NCBI RefSeq assembly: GCF_014898055.3
Contig: NW_023604861.1
Span: forward strand, 94,800,083 to 94,864,082
Reading direction: 5' to 3'
DNA length: 64,000 bases
DNA from: Talpa occidentalis
Taxonomy: Eukaryota > Chordata > Mammalia > Eulipotyphla > Talpidae
Shown here: positions 9,540 to 19,860 of the stretch, one piece after another
Layout of the letters: each line of letters begins with the position of its first letter
Numbering within the stretch: the first letter of the stretch is position 1
The notes under the pieces: model-generated
What the model was told of the DNA's origin: nothing
The model's database searches: none
The model's input: the letters and a program-made list of their open reading frames with translations, nothing else
Translations under genes and position numbers: made by a program

Positions 9540-9949
9540 AAGTACAGTTAATATTTAATATAAAAAAGTTTTCCTTTTTTAGGTTAAAAATTTTTGGGAA
9601 CTATAAAATATAAAAAGAAAAATTACAGCTCCAATATCGAACTACAATCACTCTTAACGTTTTGGTGTTTTTAGTTTGTATTTTTGTTTGGATGCTATAC
9701 TTTGTACTTTTATTATTAAATCTTTATCGTCATATTTCCTATTCAGGTTTAAACTTATGCTTTTAAAATTCTTATAACATGTCCTTCACTCTCACTTGCT
9801 GTCTGCATAATATTCTGCTCATTTTGCCCAATTTGTTCTCAATTAGTTGCGCTTTTAGGTCTACTTTTTCATTTACATGGTGATTTCTAAATGGTATGTA
9901 ATTTCAATTTTTATTTCTCAGTTACTCTAAGAGTTCTTAAAAGATGTTA

Positions 9950-10460
9950 CAATTTTGAAGTTGATAGATTTTTACCATTTGCTTATAATTGTATAGTCCT
10001 GTGGTCTGAGAACATAGCCTGTCTTTATGCTTTTGGGAATTCATTGAGCTTTTGATTGATGTTTAATTTTTAAATAACTTTAGGCATAGTAGAATGAATG
10101 ATTGAATATAAAATTCTATTATATTAGATCAAGTTTGGTAACATATACTATCCATACCTGCTATTGATCTGTTCATTTCCAAAAAAATCTATAAGTTTTC
10201 AAATTTGTTTAATATTTGACAGTTTGTGCTTTACATATGTTATTTATTTTTAGATTTTTTTCTAACTTTATTGAGATACAGTGACATTGTGGACACAGTG
10301 AACATTGTGTAAGGTCAAGGGGTACATGATGATTTGGTATTTATACATACTGGGAAATGATTACCTTGATAGTTAACACATCCATCAGCTCACATAGTTT
10401 ACACTTATATGTGTGTATTGAGAACATTTAAGATCTACTCTTTTAGCAACTTTGAGATAA
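9950..10460 (-). mobile_element. Old L1 fragments shared by both copies
   Basis: Text such as GTGGTCTGAGAACATAGCC (antisense of an L1 ORF2 region) and TTTATTGAGATACAGTG with a CACATCCATCAGCTCACA motif (old L1 3' region) matches diverged mammalian L1M elements. Also present in copy 2 at 48940-49440. Confidence 0.6.
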
Positions 10461-10487
10461 TATAATGCAGTATTATTATTATTATTG

Positions 10488-10738
10488 TTTTAAAGATTTA
10501 CTTATTTATTCATACAAGAACCGGGGTATAAGCTAGAGGGGGGGGGGTTGAAAGGATTCACCAGAGAGAGTGGGGAACAGAAGAGAAACACACAGCAAGG
10601 GGAGAAGGGGGCAAGTCCCCAGAGCTCTGCTGCGCCCTGTGGGTTGCTCCCTGGCCTGCCAGGATCCAACTTGTGCTGCAGTGGCTGGCAATAGCTTGAT
10701 AGTGTTGTCTTTAACCCCTGTGCCACTAGGGAGGCCCA
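10488..10738 (-). mobile_element. tRNA-derived SINE, shared with copy 2
   Basis: Tail left, head (GGGAGGCCC) right, flanked by AATATAATGCAGTATTATT repeats. The orthologous insertion is at 49464-49710, so it predates the duplication. Confidence 0.95.
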
Positions 10739-10817
10739 ATATAATGCAGTATTATTAACTGTAGTCACCATGCTGGTGAATATATGCTGTCCTAGATCCC
10801 CAGAATGTATTTATTTT

Positions 10818-11089
10818 ATTTTATTTTTTTAAGATTTATTTATTTTTATACAAGAATTGGGGTACAGGCCAGACATGCGGGGGGCGATAGGATTCCCTAG
10901 AGACAGAGTGGGGAAAAGAACGGGCAGTCAGACAGAAGTACACTGCTAAGGGGAGCAGCAGGCAAGACAGGAGAGGTCTCTCCCGCCATGTGGGTTTCTC
11001 CCTGACCGGCCAGGAATCAAACCCATACTGCAGTGGCTGCGGACTGCCCCATAGGTTGTGTCCCAACCCCTGCGCCACCAGGGAGGCCC
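10818..11089 (-). mobile_element. tRNA-derived SINE, private to copy 1
   Basis: Flanked by direct repeats of about AGAATGTATTTATTTTA; the empty site is at 49785-49800 in copy 2. Confidence 0.95.
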
Positions 11090-11154
11090 AATGTATTTAT
11101 TTTATAAATGGAAGTTTGTACCCTTTGAGCATTTTATTTTCATATTTTTTTTAA

Positions 11155-11404
11155 AGTTTTTTTTTTAAAGATTTATTTATTTATACAAGCATGGGGTTAC
11201 AGGCCAGAAGCATGCGAAGGTGAGAGCATTCACCAGAGCCAGAGTGGGAAACAGAACAGGCAGATGGACAAAATACACTGCTGAGGGGAGCAGCCAGCAG
11301 CAGGAGAGGTCTGCCACACCATGTGGGACCCTCGCCAGCGGCTGGCCGGGGATCGAACCAGCTTCGCAATCCAGCTCTCAACTGCTGCGCCACCAGAGGA
11401 GGCC
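11155..11404 (-). mobile_element. tRNA-derived SINE (lost or absent in copy 2)
   Basis: Tail on the left, head on the right (GGAGGCCC), flanked by TTTTCATATTTT repeats. In copy 2 the left flank of this element is joined to the body of the next SINE, so it may have been removed by recombination and need not be a later insertion. Confidence 0.9.
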
Positions 11405-11477
11405 CGATTTTCATATTTTAAAGTGATATTGTGAAGTATAAAAACCACATGACTGTTAAGATTATTTATTTATTTAT

Positions 11478-11740
11478 TTTTAAAGATTTATTTATTATTG
11501 CATATAAGAACTGGATACAGGCCAGAGGTATGGGGGGTGAGCGGATTCACCAGAGACAGAGTAGGGAACAGAACAGACAGACTGACTGAAATACACTGCA
11601 GAGGGAAGCAGTGGGCCAATCAGGAGAGATCTCCTGTGCCATGTGGGTCACCTCCCTGGCTGGGGATCGAACTTGTGCTGCAGTGGCTGCGGATAGCTTC
11701 ATAGTGCTGAGTCTTAACTCCTGCACCACCAGGAAGGCCC
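11478..11740 (-). mobile_element. tRNA-derived SINE, shared with copy 2
   Basis: Body shares diagnostic changes with 49838-50100 (for example AATCAGGAGAGATCTCCTG). Flanked by CTGTTAAGAT(T/A)ATTTA repeats in copy 1. Confidence 0.95.
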
Positions 11741-12643
11741 CTGTTAAGATAATTTAAAAATCCACATTGGCATATACATCTCTTTATGCAGTTTGAATTA
11801 TTCCTTTGGTTTGGATTTTTAGAAGGAATTGGCCTTGAAAGCACATTGACTTTTTGAGGAGTTGATAAATGCACTGTTGGCTGCTGCATAGAGACGTTTG
11901 CTTCTCTGAACCCTGGTCCAAAGTAGGTATAAAAAGAACAAAGTCAAAAACAAGACAGCACAATTTAGAGAGAAGTAAGAAATGGGAATAATTTAAAATT
12001 TGCTGTGATTTTTTTTTTTTGAGATTGACTTGACTCCTTTTCTGTGTGATAATCAGTTGAAGATTTTGTTATTGTATGTGATTCTGTTCTTCTGTTTCTG
12101 ATTTTTAACTCAAGGAAGTTAATCTCTTTCAGCTCTTCTATTCTAGGAATTATATTCATTTATTCTACCAAAAAACACCTCACTGAAAAAGAGAACAAAT
12201 CCAGTCCGCCAAACCGACTCCCTTGTGCTGCCATAACCCTGAGCAGCCACACAAAATTCTGTGGGGATTTTGGGCAGAGTGGTTCTTCTTCAACTTTTTT
12301 TCTTTTTGAGTGATTTTAGAGCAATTGGGCTGAAGGGCAGAGAAAAGTGACATCTATTGAGATAGCATGATTTTCCTGGGATCCAAAGTTTCCCATTTTC
12401 ATGTCCCTCAGATAAAGTGAGTGTGGTGGGGAGCAAGAGTAAGTAAGGTGGGGAGAGTTGGAATTCTTAGCTGTTTTTCTCATTTACCCAACTTTGTTAA
12501 AGAAAAAGCAACGATGATAAATCTCGAGAACATTTTCTGGGTTTCCTCCCTCGAAGATATGACATTTGATTTTCAAATACATGACAGAGTGTACATAATT
12601 CCCACTGGTGCTAAGTAGGTGAGAACCTGAAATTCTAAAATGT

Positions 12644-13440
12644 TCATCTTCCAACCTTCCCCAGTCTCTGGTTTGCTTTTGAGTGGGCAATACTTGCCTG
12701 AACAGCTACTAGGGCTTCAATAACTTTTTGTCTGTAGTGCTCTGAGTTCTCTGTATGCAGTAGTTGTAGAATTTGAGCAACTTCAGCAAGAACTTTGTCA
12801 ATGCCAAGAGTATGCTCATCTAAAGCAACAGGTGAAGCCCTCTTGTGTTTGATTTGTTTTAGCAACGCATTCTGTGTCAGGTGCTCTTGGACAAAATGCC
12901 AGTTGCCTTAATCATTACCAGATAATCATCCTGACATTGGGTCTGAAGAAGGTTAGCCAAACCATGACATCAGCTTTAATATCAGGATTAGTTATATCCA
13001 AGTTGCTCAGTGGTTCTGCATTTTTAGCTGCATTGTTGACATTTTTTTGTATTATCAGATGCTGAGTCCTTGTATTTTTCAGCATTATTTCCACACTAAC
13101 CACTAAACCAAGAAGCCAGTCAATTGCTTCTTGTCAATCTTGAATCTTGAAAGGACAGTTAAATCTCTTAGCTACTCTTCAAAGAACTTGGGCAGGTTGC
13201 TGCAGTGAATGTTTCTTAAATTACATTTATCTTCAATCTTGTAGCGTCTGATTTTCTGGTCTTCAAGACAAACAGGTAAGTCAAATTCTGTTTCATCTTT
13301 GCAATTGAAGTTGGCAGCGTTGTGGTAGGTGAGGGTTGTCAGTTTATGTGGGAACATGGTCCCTGCTTCTTGCTCTGGTCTCCTGGGCTTTGACCAGGAG
13401 AGGGGAGGACAGAAGGTGCTTGTGGCACGGGCAGCCATAA
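12644..13440 (-). pseudogene. RTRAF: RTRAF (C14orf166/hCLE) processed pseudogene, copy 1
   Basis: Minus-strand translation in several frames matches the RTRAF protein from its N-terminus (LTYHNAANFNCKDETEF, KIRRYKIED) through the middle (AKNAEPLSNLD) to the C-terminus (HILGID-like, LRLLH-like, LGKVGR then stop at 12644). It is intronless, frame-broken and lacks the conserved pattern of an active gene. RTRAF normally acts in RNA transcription, translation and tRNA-ligase complexes. A second copy lies at 50995-51790, so retroposition preceded the segmental duplication. Confidence 0.93.
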
Positions 13441-13629
13441 TTTGGCAAGGGCCCTTTGCTTTTTATCAGGATTAAGAAAGAAAAATGAGCCAGTTTGTCA
13501 TTAGAAAGTGGCTCCATTCATTTAGAATGTTCCTTCAGTGTCTTTTTAATGTCGATTTTATCAGTAGAGATGATCATTTCATTCTATTTGTAATTTGTGC
13601 CTTTTCTCTTTTTTTCTTAGTTAACCTGA

Positions 13630-13895
13630 TTTTTTTTTTTAAAGATTTATTTATTTATTTATACAAGCACTGGGTACAGTCAGAAGCACAGGAGGGTGAG
13701 AGAATTCACCAGAGCCAGAGTGGAGAACAGGCAGACTGACAAAGTAGACTGCTGAGCGGAGCCGCGGGCGCGGCAGGAGAGGTCTGCATGCCATGTGGGA
13801 CCCTCACCGGTGGCTGGGGATCGAACCAGCGCTGCAGAGGCTGCAGGCAGCTTCGCAACCCAGCGCTCAACCGCCTGCGCCACCAGGGGAGGCCC
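13630..13895 (-). mobile_element. tRNA-derived SINE, private to copy 1
   Basis: Flanked by GTTAAC(C)TGATTTTT repeats; copy 2 has the empty site near 51975. Confidence 0.95.
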
Positions 13896-13954
13896 AGTTA
13901 ACTGATTTTTAAATAAAAGGATATCTTCTAGTTTTATTGATTTTTAATTGTTTT

Positions 13955-14307
13955 ATTCTTTTTTTTTTTTTTTAGAAATGATTATCTTTTTTTTTTTTTT
14001 TTTAATTTTCTAGAGGCATGTCTTATTTATTTATTTATAATTTGTTTGTTTGTTTGGTTTATACATGCACTGGGTACAGTCAGAAGCGCGGGAGGGTGAG
14101 AGAATTCACCAGAGCCAGAGCGGGGAGCAGAGCAGGCAGAAGGACCGAAGGACACTGCTGAGGGGAGCAGCGGGCGGCAGGAGAGGTCTGCGCGCCATGT
14201 GGGACCCTCCTCCGGTGGCCGGGGAGCAGCCGGGGATTGAACCGGCTGCAGAGGTTGCAGGCAGCTTCGCAACCCAGCGCTCAACCGCTGCGCCACCGGG
14301 GAGGCCC
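13955..14307 (-). mobile_element. tRNA-derived SINE with long T/A-rich tail, private to copy 1
   Basis: Head ends GGGGAGGCCC at 14307. The tail includes two long T-runs (13960-14005) before TTTATTTATTTATAA. Flanked by GATTTTTAATTGTTTTA repeats; empty in copy 2 near 52015. Confidence 0.9.
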
Positions 14308-14461
14308 GATTTTTAATTGTTTTAACTTTTATTGGTTTCTACTCTCTGATTTATTCCCTTCTGCTGCTTCAAGTTTAAGTTGTTCTTCTTTCCCTCATTT
14401 CAAAAGGTAGAAACTTAGATTAAATTTTTAAAAAATCTTTCTTAAAAAATACATGTATTTA

Positions 14462-14695
14462 GGACCTCCCGGGTGGCGCAGCGGTTGAGTGAGGGCTGCG
14501 AAGCTGCCCATGGCCTCTGCAGCGCCGGTTCCAAGGATACCACATGGCGCGCAGACCTCTCCTGCCAGGCCTGCTGCTCCCCTCAGCAGTGTACTTCGTC
14601 AGTCTGCCTGTTCTGTTCTCCGCTCTGGCTCTGGTGTATTCTCTCACTCCCTTGCACTTCTGACTGTACCCTGTGCTCGTATAAATAAATAAATA
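14462..14695 (+). mobile_element. tRNA-derived SINE, first member of a head-to-tail pair
   Basis: Starts GACCTCCCGGGTGGCGCAG and ends in an (AAAT)n tail that runs straight into the next SINE. Confidence 0.93.
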
Positions 14696-15029
14696 GGGCC
14701 TCCCCGGTGGCGCAGCGGTTGAGCACTGGCTTGCGAAGCTGCCCGCAGCCTCTGCAGCGCCGCTTCTATCCCCGGCAGCTCCCCGGCCACTGGAGGAGGG
14801 TCCCACATGGCGCGCAGACCTCTCCTGCCACCCGCTGCTCCCCTCAGCAGTGTATTTCGGTCCTTCTGCCTGCTCTGCTCCCCAATCTGGCTCTGGTGAA
14901 TTCTCTCACCCTCCGGCACTTCTGACTGTACCCAGTGCTTGTATAAATAAATAAACAAACAAATAAATAAATAGATTCATTTAAAAAAAATAAATAAATC
15001 TTAAAAAAAAAAAGACAGAAGAAAAAAAA
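14696..15029 (+). mobile_element. tRNA-derived SINE, second member of a head-to-tail pair
   Basis: Starts GGGCCTCCCCGGTGGCGCAG in the tail of the previous SINE. The pair as a whole is flanked by AAAAATACATGTATTTA (14445-14461 and about 15026-15042). Copy 2 has the empty site near 52152. Confidence 0.93.
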
Positions 15030-15439
15030 ATACATGTATTTAATGCTGGAGGACCCATGCTGAGAGAGGGAAGGACTCTGTGAAAGCATGAAAGATGCAC
15101 TCATGTGGACCTCCCTGAGGGGCCCTGGGACCCACATACCAAGCGGTTTTGTTGAGGTCACAACATTGCTGTGCATTCCAGGGCTCCCTGGGCCCTGAGA
15201 AAGACGAAAGGGACTCCATAGATGCACAGGTCGGTGGCAATATGTAGGGTACTGACCAATTGGATAATGTGTTAAGTGAAACTTAGGAAAAACTAGGATC
15301 ATAGTACTCAGTGGAACTAAGATCACAATGGGACCCAGACTCATTTAATTTAGGACCTGGAAGCCAGAAATCCCTATTTCTTTTCTGATTTCTTCTCAGA
15401 AACAGGAAATTAAATGGAAAGAATGGCCTATTGTAACGA

Positions 15440-16440
15440 TGCCCCAAAGCAAGCAAGTTAATGACAACTCAAGATCAAAAGAATAAGCAATCTTATTTAA
15501 CAGTGTGTAGAAGAACTGAATAGATATTTTTTTTCAAAGATGACATACAGAAGGCCAACAGGTACCTAAAAAGATGCTCAGTATCACTGATCATCAGGGA
15601 AACACAAATCAAAACCTCAGTGAGCTGTCACCTCACACCTGTGTGAATGGCTGTTATCAAGAAAGAAAAGAACAAGAGTTGGCCCTTGTGCACTTGGCCC
15701 TTGTGGGTGGGACTGTAAATATGCAGCAAATATGGGAAAACAATATGCTAGTTCCCTAAGAAATTAAAAATAGAACCACCATATGACTCAGCAACTCCAT
15801 TTCTGGATGTAAATCCCAAAGAAATGAAATCATTATCTTGGAACGATATCTGATTCCATGTTCATTGAAGCATTACTTATAATAGCCAAGATATGGCTAA
15901 GTGTTCATTAACTGATAAAGAAAATGTGATGTATGTGTGAGTCACATCATCTATACAGGTATATGCATAGCTATGTAATTCAACCATAGAAAGAAGAAAA
16001 TGCTGCTATTTGTGACAATATGAACTGACCCTGAGGACGTTATGCTAAGTGAAACTACTCAAAAGAGAAAGACACTCTAATATGTCACTTACATGTGAAT
16101 CTAAAACAATGAACTTACTGATATAGATAACAGATTGGTGGTTGCCATAGGTGAGGGTGTGGGGGTGGGGAAAATGCATAAAGGGGATCACAAGATAAAT
16201 TTCTAGTTGTAAGATAAATAAGTCCTGGGGATGTTATATACCACATGGTGACTGAAGTTAATAATATTGCATTGCATACTTGAAAGTTGCTAAGAAAGTA
16301 TACCTGCAAAAGTCTCATCACAAGAAAAAAATTTTAAGTAGGTGAGATGATGAATGTTAACTAAATTTATTGTGGTGATTATTTTGCAATATATACATAT
16401 TTCAAATTATTATGTTCTATACTTTGGCCTAAAACAATGT
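15440..16440 (+). mobile_element. Old L1 ORF2 3' end and 3' UTR remnant
   Basis: ATCACTGATCATCAGGGAAA, CAAATCAAAACC, GTGGGACTGTAAAT and the following text are the familiar 3' ORF2 region of old mammalian L1s, plus strand. Also present in copy 2 at 52620-53615. Confidence 0.75.
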
Positions 16441-16452
16441 TACATGACAATT

Positions 16453-16718
16453 TTTTTTTAAAAGATTTATTTATTTGTACAAGCACTGGGTACAGTCAGA
16501 AGCGTGGGAGGGTGAGAGAATTCATCAGAGCCAGAGCGGGGAACAGAACAGGCAGACTGACGAAATACACTGCTGAGGGGAGCAGCAGGCATGGCAGGAG
16601 AGGTCTGTACCACCATGTGGGACCCTCTCTGGTGGCTGGGGATGGAACCGGTGCTGCCGAGGTGTGGGCAGCTTCGCAGCCCAGCGCTCACTACTGTGCC
16701 ACCAGGGGATGCCCCAAT
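16453..16718 (-). mobile_element. tRNA-derived SINE, copy 1, same target as an opposite SINE in copy 2
   Basis: Minus-oriented element flanked by (G/A)TTACATGACAATT at 16439-16452 and 16719-16732. Copy 2 has a plus-oriented SINE at the same target (53627-53908). Confidence 0.95.
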
Positions 16719-16916
16719 ATTACATGACAATTATATCTCAATAAAATTGGGAGGGGGGATGGCTAGGGTGCCTAGCCCAGCGAGACCGTGGCAGCCCAGA
16801 TCTGCCAGATGCCAGCTTCTATCCTAACTATTGGGCAACCTGCCCCACAGCCTCTGAATCTCCACCTCTCAAGGCTCACCTCTTCTCCACAAACAGTCTC
16901 TGTAACTGGTTCCTTT

Positions 16917-17200
16917 TTTTTTTTTTTTTTAAGATTTACTTATTTATGCATACAAGAACTGGGGTACAGGCCAGAGATTTGGGGAGTGAGAGGATTCACC
17001 AGAGACAGAGCGGGGAACAGAACAGGCAGACTGACCGAAATACACTGTTGAGGAGAGCAGCAGGTGAGACAGGAGAGGTCTGCCTGCTGCCTGTGCCATG
17101 TGGGAATCTCCCTGGCTGGCCGGGAATGGAACCAGCACTGCAGAGGCTGCAGACAGCTTCACAGTGCTGGGCTCAACCCGCTGTGCCACTGGGGAGGCCC
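16917..17200 (-). mobile_element. tRNA-derived SINE at the right boundary of duplication copy 1
   Basis: Shared with copy 2 (54108-54386), where both flanks are intact with TAACTGGTTCCTTT repeats. In copy 1 the sequence after the head is unrelated, so the duplication breakpoint coincides with the SINE edge. Confidence 0.93.
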
Positions 17201-19395
17201 TGGATTGGGCTTTGAACTTCATTTGAAGCTGCTTCCAGCTACTCTGCAGGCGCTGTCATTCGAATGGACTTTGATGTCATTTCCCCTCTAAAGCAAAAAA
17301 TGTCACTTGAAAGGAAACATAGTTTGTCAGCGTTCAAGACATTTCTTTCGTTTTCCTGTTCTTAAATGAGTAGAATTCCATTTAAGGGTTTATTTCATTC
17401 TTAGGCACAGACAGTGTTGTTTTTGATGAGTGAGCTAATCAGCCCTGAAGAAGAATCACCTGGGATATTGGTAACATCATGAAAACTTTCAGAGGCAGCT
17501 CTGGAAACATGGTGCTGAGGAGCTTGTCTGCTAGCGAGCACTAGTTAGCAGCATGCATGGCTTTAGGGTTTCTGTGATGTTTCGTGGCAGTAAGGACACA
17601 GGCTCCCCATCTTTCTGCTCCACAGCATTAACAGCTTCAGTTTCATGTCTGTCTAATCATAACCATTCCAGGCACAAAGGAGGAGGCAGGGAGGGGGAAA
17701 GATCAAGCTTCCAGTTGAGTCGGCACCTTTGCAGGCCTTTCCTGGATGCACCACCCAATGACTTACTAGCAAGCTGGGAAGGTAGTCTTTTACCTGGGCA
17801 CAGTGCACCTGCCAGAGGGTTCTGTTCGGAAGAGGGGAAAATGGTCATTAGGAAAGCAAGGTGCTGTCTGCCACACTTTGTTGTGCATCTGTAGAGTCAG
17901 GAATGACCACTGAGCAGGTTTTCTGATCCCATGCAGACCGGGTAAAGGAGGAGTCAGAGTCCTCAGTGGTTTTTGCAGGCCTTTTATTGGGATTTACTCC
18001 AATAAAAGCAAGGATGCTGGGGGCCGGGAGGCTGGCAGGCCTTAGAAGTCCAGTCGAATCCCATCTACCTATGCCCACACCCTACTCCAGGTGCCCACCA
18101 TCAGGCATGAATTCAGGACCGCAGGGTTCTGTCATCTATCCTGATGGTGGGAGGGCAGAAAAGCCTGACATTTTTCCTTACCCTACAGCATCTCAGCCAG
18201 GAGACAGGAAATTCACCTAAGGAAATTAAAACAACACCATTTGTCAGTGCAACCTTCCACCTCCTGTAAGTAAAAAAAAGAGCTAGTTGTTAAGAACAAA
18301 TCGTCAGCTGTATTTCTTGGATTCTGGTGGTATTTATGTTTGAATTGGGCCAAATGCAGTCTGCCAGTGTAGGACCTCTGTCCCTCACCTGCCCTAGAAC
18401 CTACTGCTTCCCAATGGTTTCACTTCAGAGAAGGTGGTGACCTTTGTTTTCTATCTTGGACTGCCTAGTAAAAAATACCTTCAAGGTGCTTTTAGATTTT
18501 ACAGAATTTTTAAATGTTTGGACTGCTATAAAAATTAAAGACAGACTAAAACATTCAATTAAGCAGTTTTTGAAAGTTTGGGCTTAGACTTTCGGTCAGG
18601 TCCCAGCCTCACCAAAATCTAGTTGTGTGACTTGGGCAATTGATAGAAATTTCTATACCTTAGTCTCTGCTTCTAGAACATAGAATAATAGTTTCGATTT
18701 CATAGTTTGGATGAGGCCTAAGTCAACTACCTGGCCTGTAGGGAGTGCTAAATAACTGGTAGCTATTCCTTTATTGAGTCGATAAAATGAAAGGTAAATG
18801 ATCTGCAGATCATCATGATTAGTGAAGGGATCATGGAAAGGGAAGTTGGGGACTGGTGTGGCATGAAGGAGGAGGGGTGGGGCCTTCAGTAGGGACTGAG
18901 ATGGCAAATTGTGTCTCCTACTCTGTGGGCCTTCTCCATCTGCTCTCAGGATGGTGGAGCTTTCTTGTGTACAAGATGGACAGGCACAGCTGACAACCAC
19001 GCGGGATGGTGGCATTCAGGAAGCCAGGCTGAGGGGAGCTCAAAGGACACAGAACAGAGGCTGTTACATACAAGATAGGAACATACCGGAAGGGCTGCCC
19101 CCCTGCACACCGGGGTGCTGCGGTCCCTGAGTCTACCTAACAGCATGTGTCCGTGAGGAATGGCTATTGTGGACCCCCTTTTGAGAGCAGAAATGGGAAG
19201 TCTCAGACACAGAGGTATTCCTAGTATAATTGCTACAAAGTGGTTTTGAAAAATTCAGCACAAGGTCAATTTTTTCAGCATAAACTTATTGTTTACTTAC
19301 TGTGTTACTTAAGTGCTGATGTAGCACTTACAAAATACATGGGAACTCTATTCTGCCCAGTAGCCTTTTATTTTATTTTTTAAACATTTTTTTAA
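17201..19395. other. Unique intergenic sequence
   Basis: No coding region, RNA gene or recent repeat recognised. Short chance frames on both strands only. Confidence 0.5.
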
Positions 19396-19583
19396 AAGGA
19401 TCTTTTTTTTTTTTTTTTAAGATTTATTTATTTATTTATATAAGCACTGGGTACAGTCAGAAGCATGAGAGAATTCACCAGAACCAGAGCGGAGAGCAGG
19501 ACAGACAGACTAACGAAGTGCACTGCTGAGGGGAGCAGTGGGCGGCAGGAGAGGTGCCGGGGATCGAACCAGCAGGGAGGCCC
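19396..19583 (-). mobile_element. tRNA-derived SINE with internal deletion
   Basis: Tail and body are normal to GGAGAGGT, then the sequence jumps to CCGGGGATCGAACC and GGGAGGCCC, so most of the head-proximal half is missing. Flanked by C(C)A(G/A)TAGCCTTTTAT repeats. Confidence 0.85.
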
Positions 19584-19651
19584 CCAATAGCCTTTTATGT
19601 AGCAACTACTATTACTCCCATTTTACAAGTATGGAAACTGAGGTATCTAGG

Positions 19652-19666
19652 CATTCAGTCATTATT
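19652..19666 (+). repeat. Target-site duplication of full-length L1 (3' side)
   Basis: CATTCAGTCATTATT, identical to 26013-26027. Confidence 0.97.
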
Positions 19667-19860
19667 TTTATTTATTTATTTATTTTTAATATTAAATTTT
19701 ATTTTTATATTCCCCCATACAATTGCAAACGCCCCATTCTGACCCCAATCCTTCCCCTCCCGCCCCCCACCCCCCAACAAGTGTCTCTGGTTCATAGTTT
19801 TTTGTTGATTTTGATTTTCACTTTCTTATATTCATTTTCCTGGTCCCTTATTTAAGTTTT

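Larger units (their letters stand above)
13540..14440 (-). mobile_element. Old L1 ORF2 remnant (antisense), split by SINEs
   Basis: TTTTATTGATTTTTAATTG...TTTCTACTCTCTGATTTATT is typical of an old L1 ORF2 read in reverse. Continuous in copy 2 at 51895-52130, here interrupted by two SINEs. Confidence 0.55.
7526..17200 (+). repeat. Segmental duplication, copy 1
   Basis: Direct-orientation homology to 46556-54386 runs through the whole interval, interrupted by copy-specific SINEs. It contains a CpG-rich block, old L1 fragments, an RTRAF processed pseudogene and three shared SINEs. The left edge coincides with the older provirus LTR. The right edge is exactly the outer boundary of a shared SINE. 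Copy 1 is about 1.8 kb longer than copy 2, chiefly from private SINEs. Confidence 0.95.

Noticed and set aside
12644..12865. Possible functional small gene with LGKVGR C-terminus
   Set aside because: Part of an intronless, multiply frameshifted RTRAF retrocopy.
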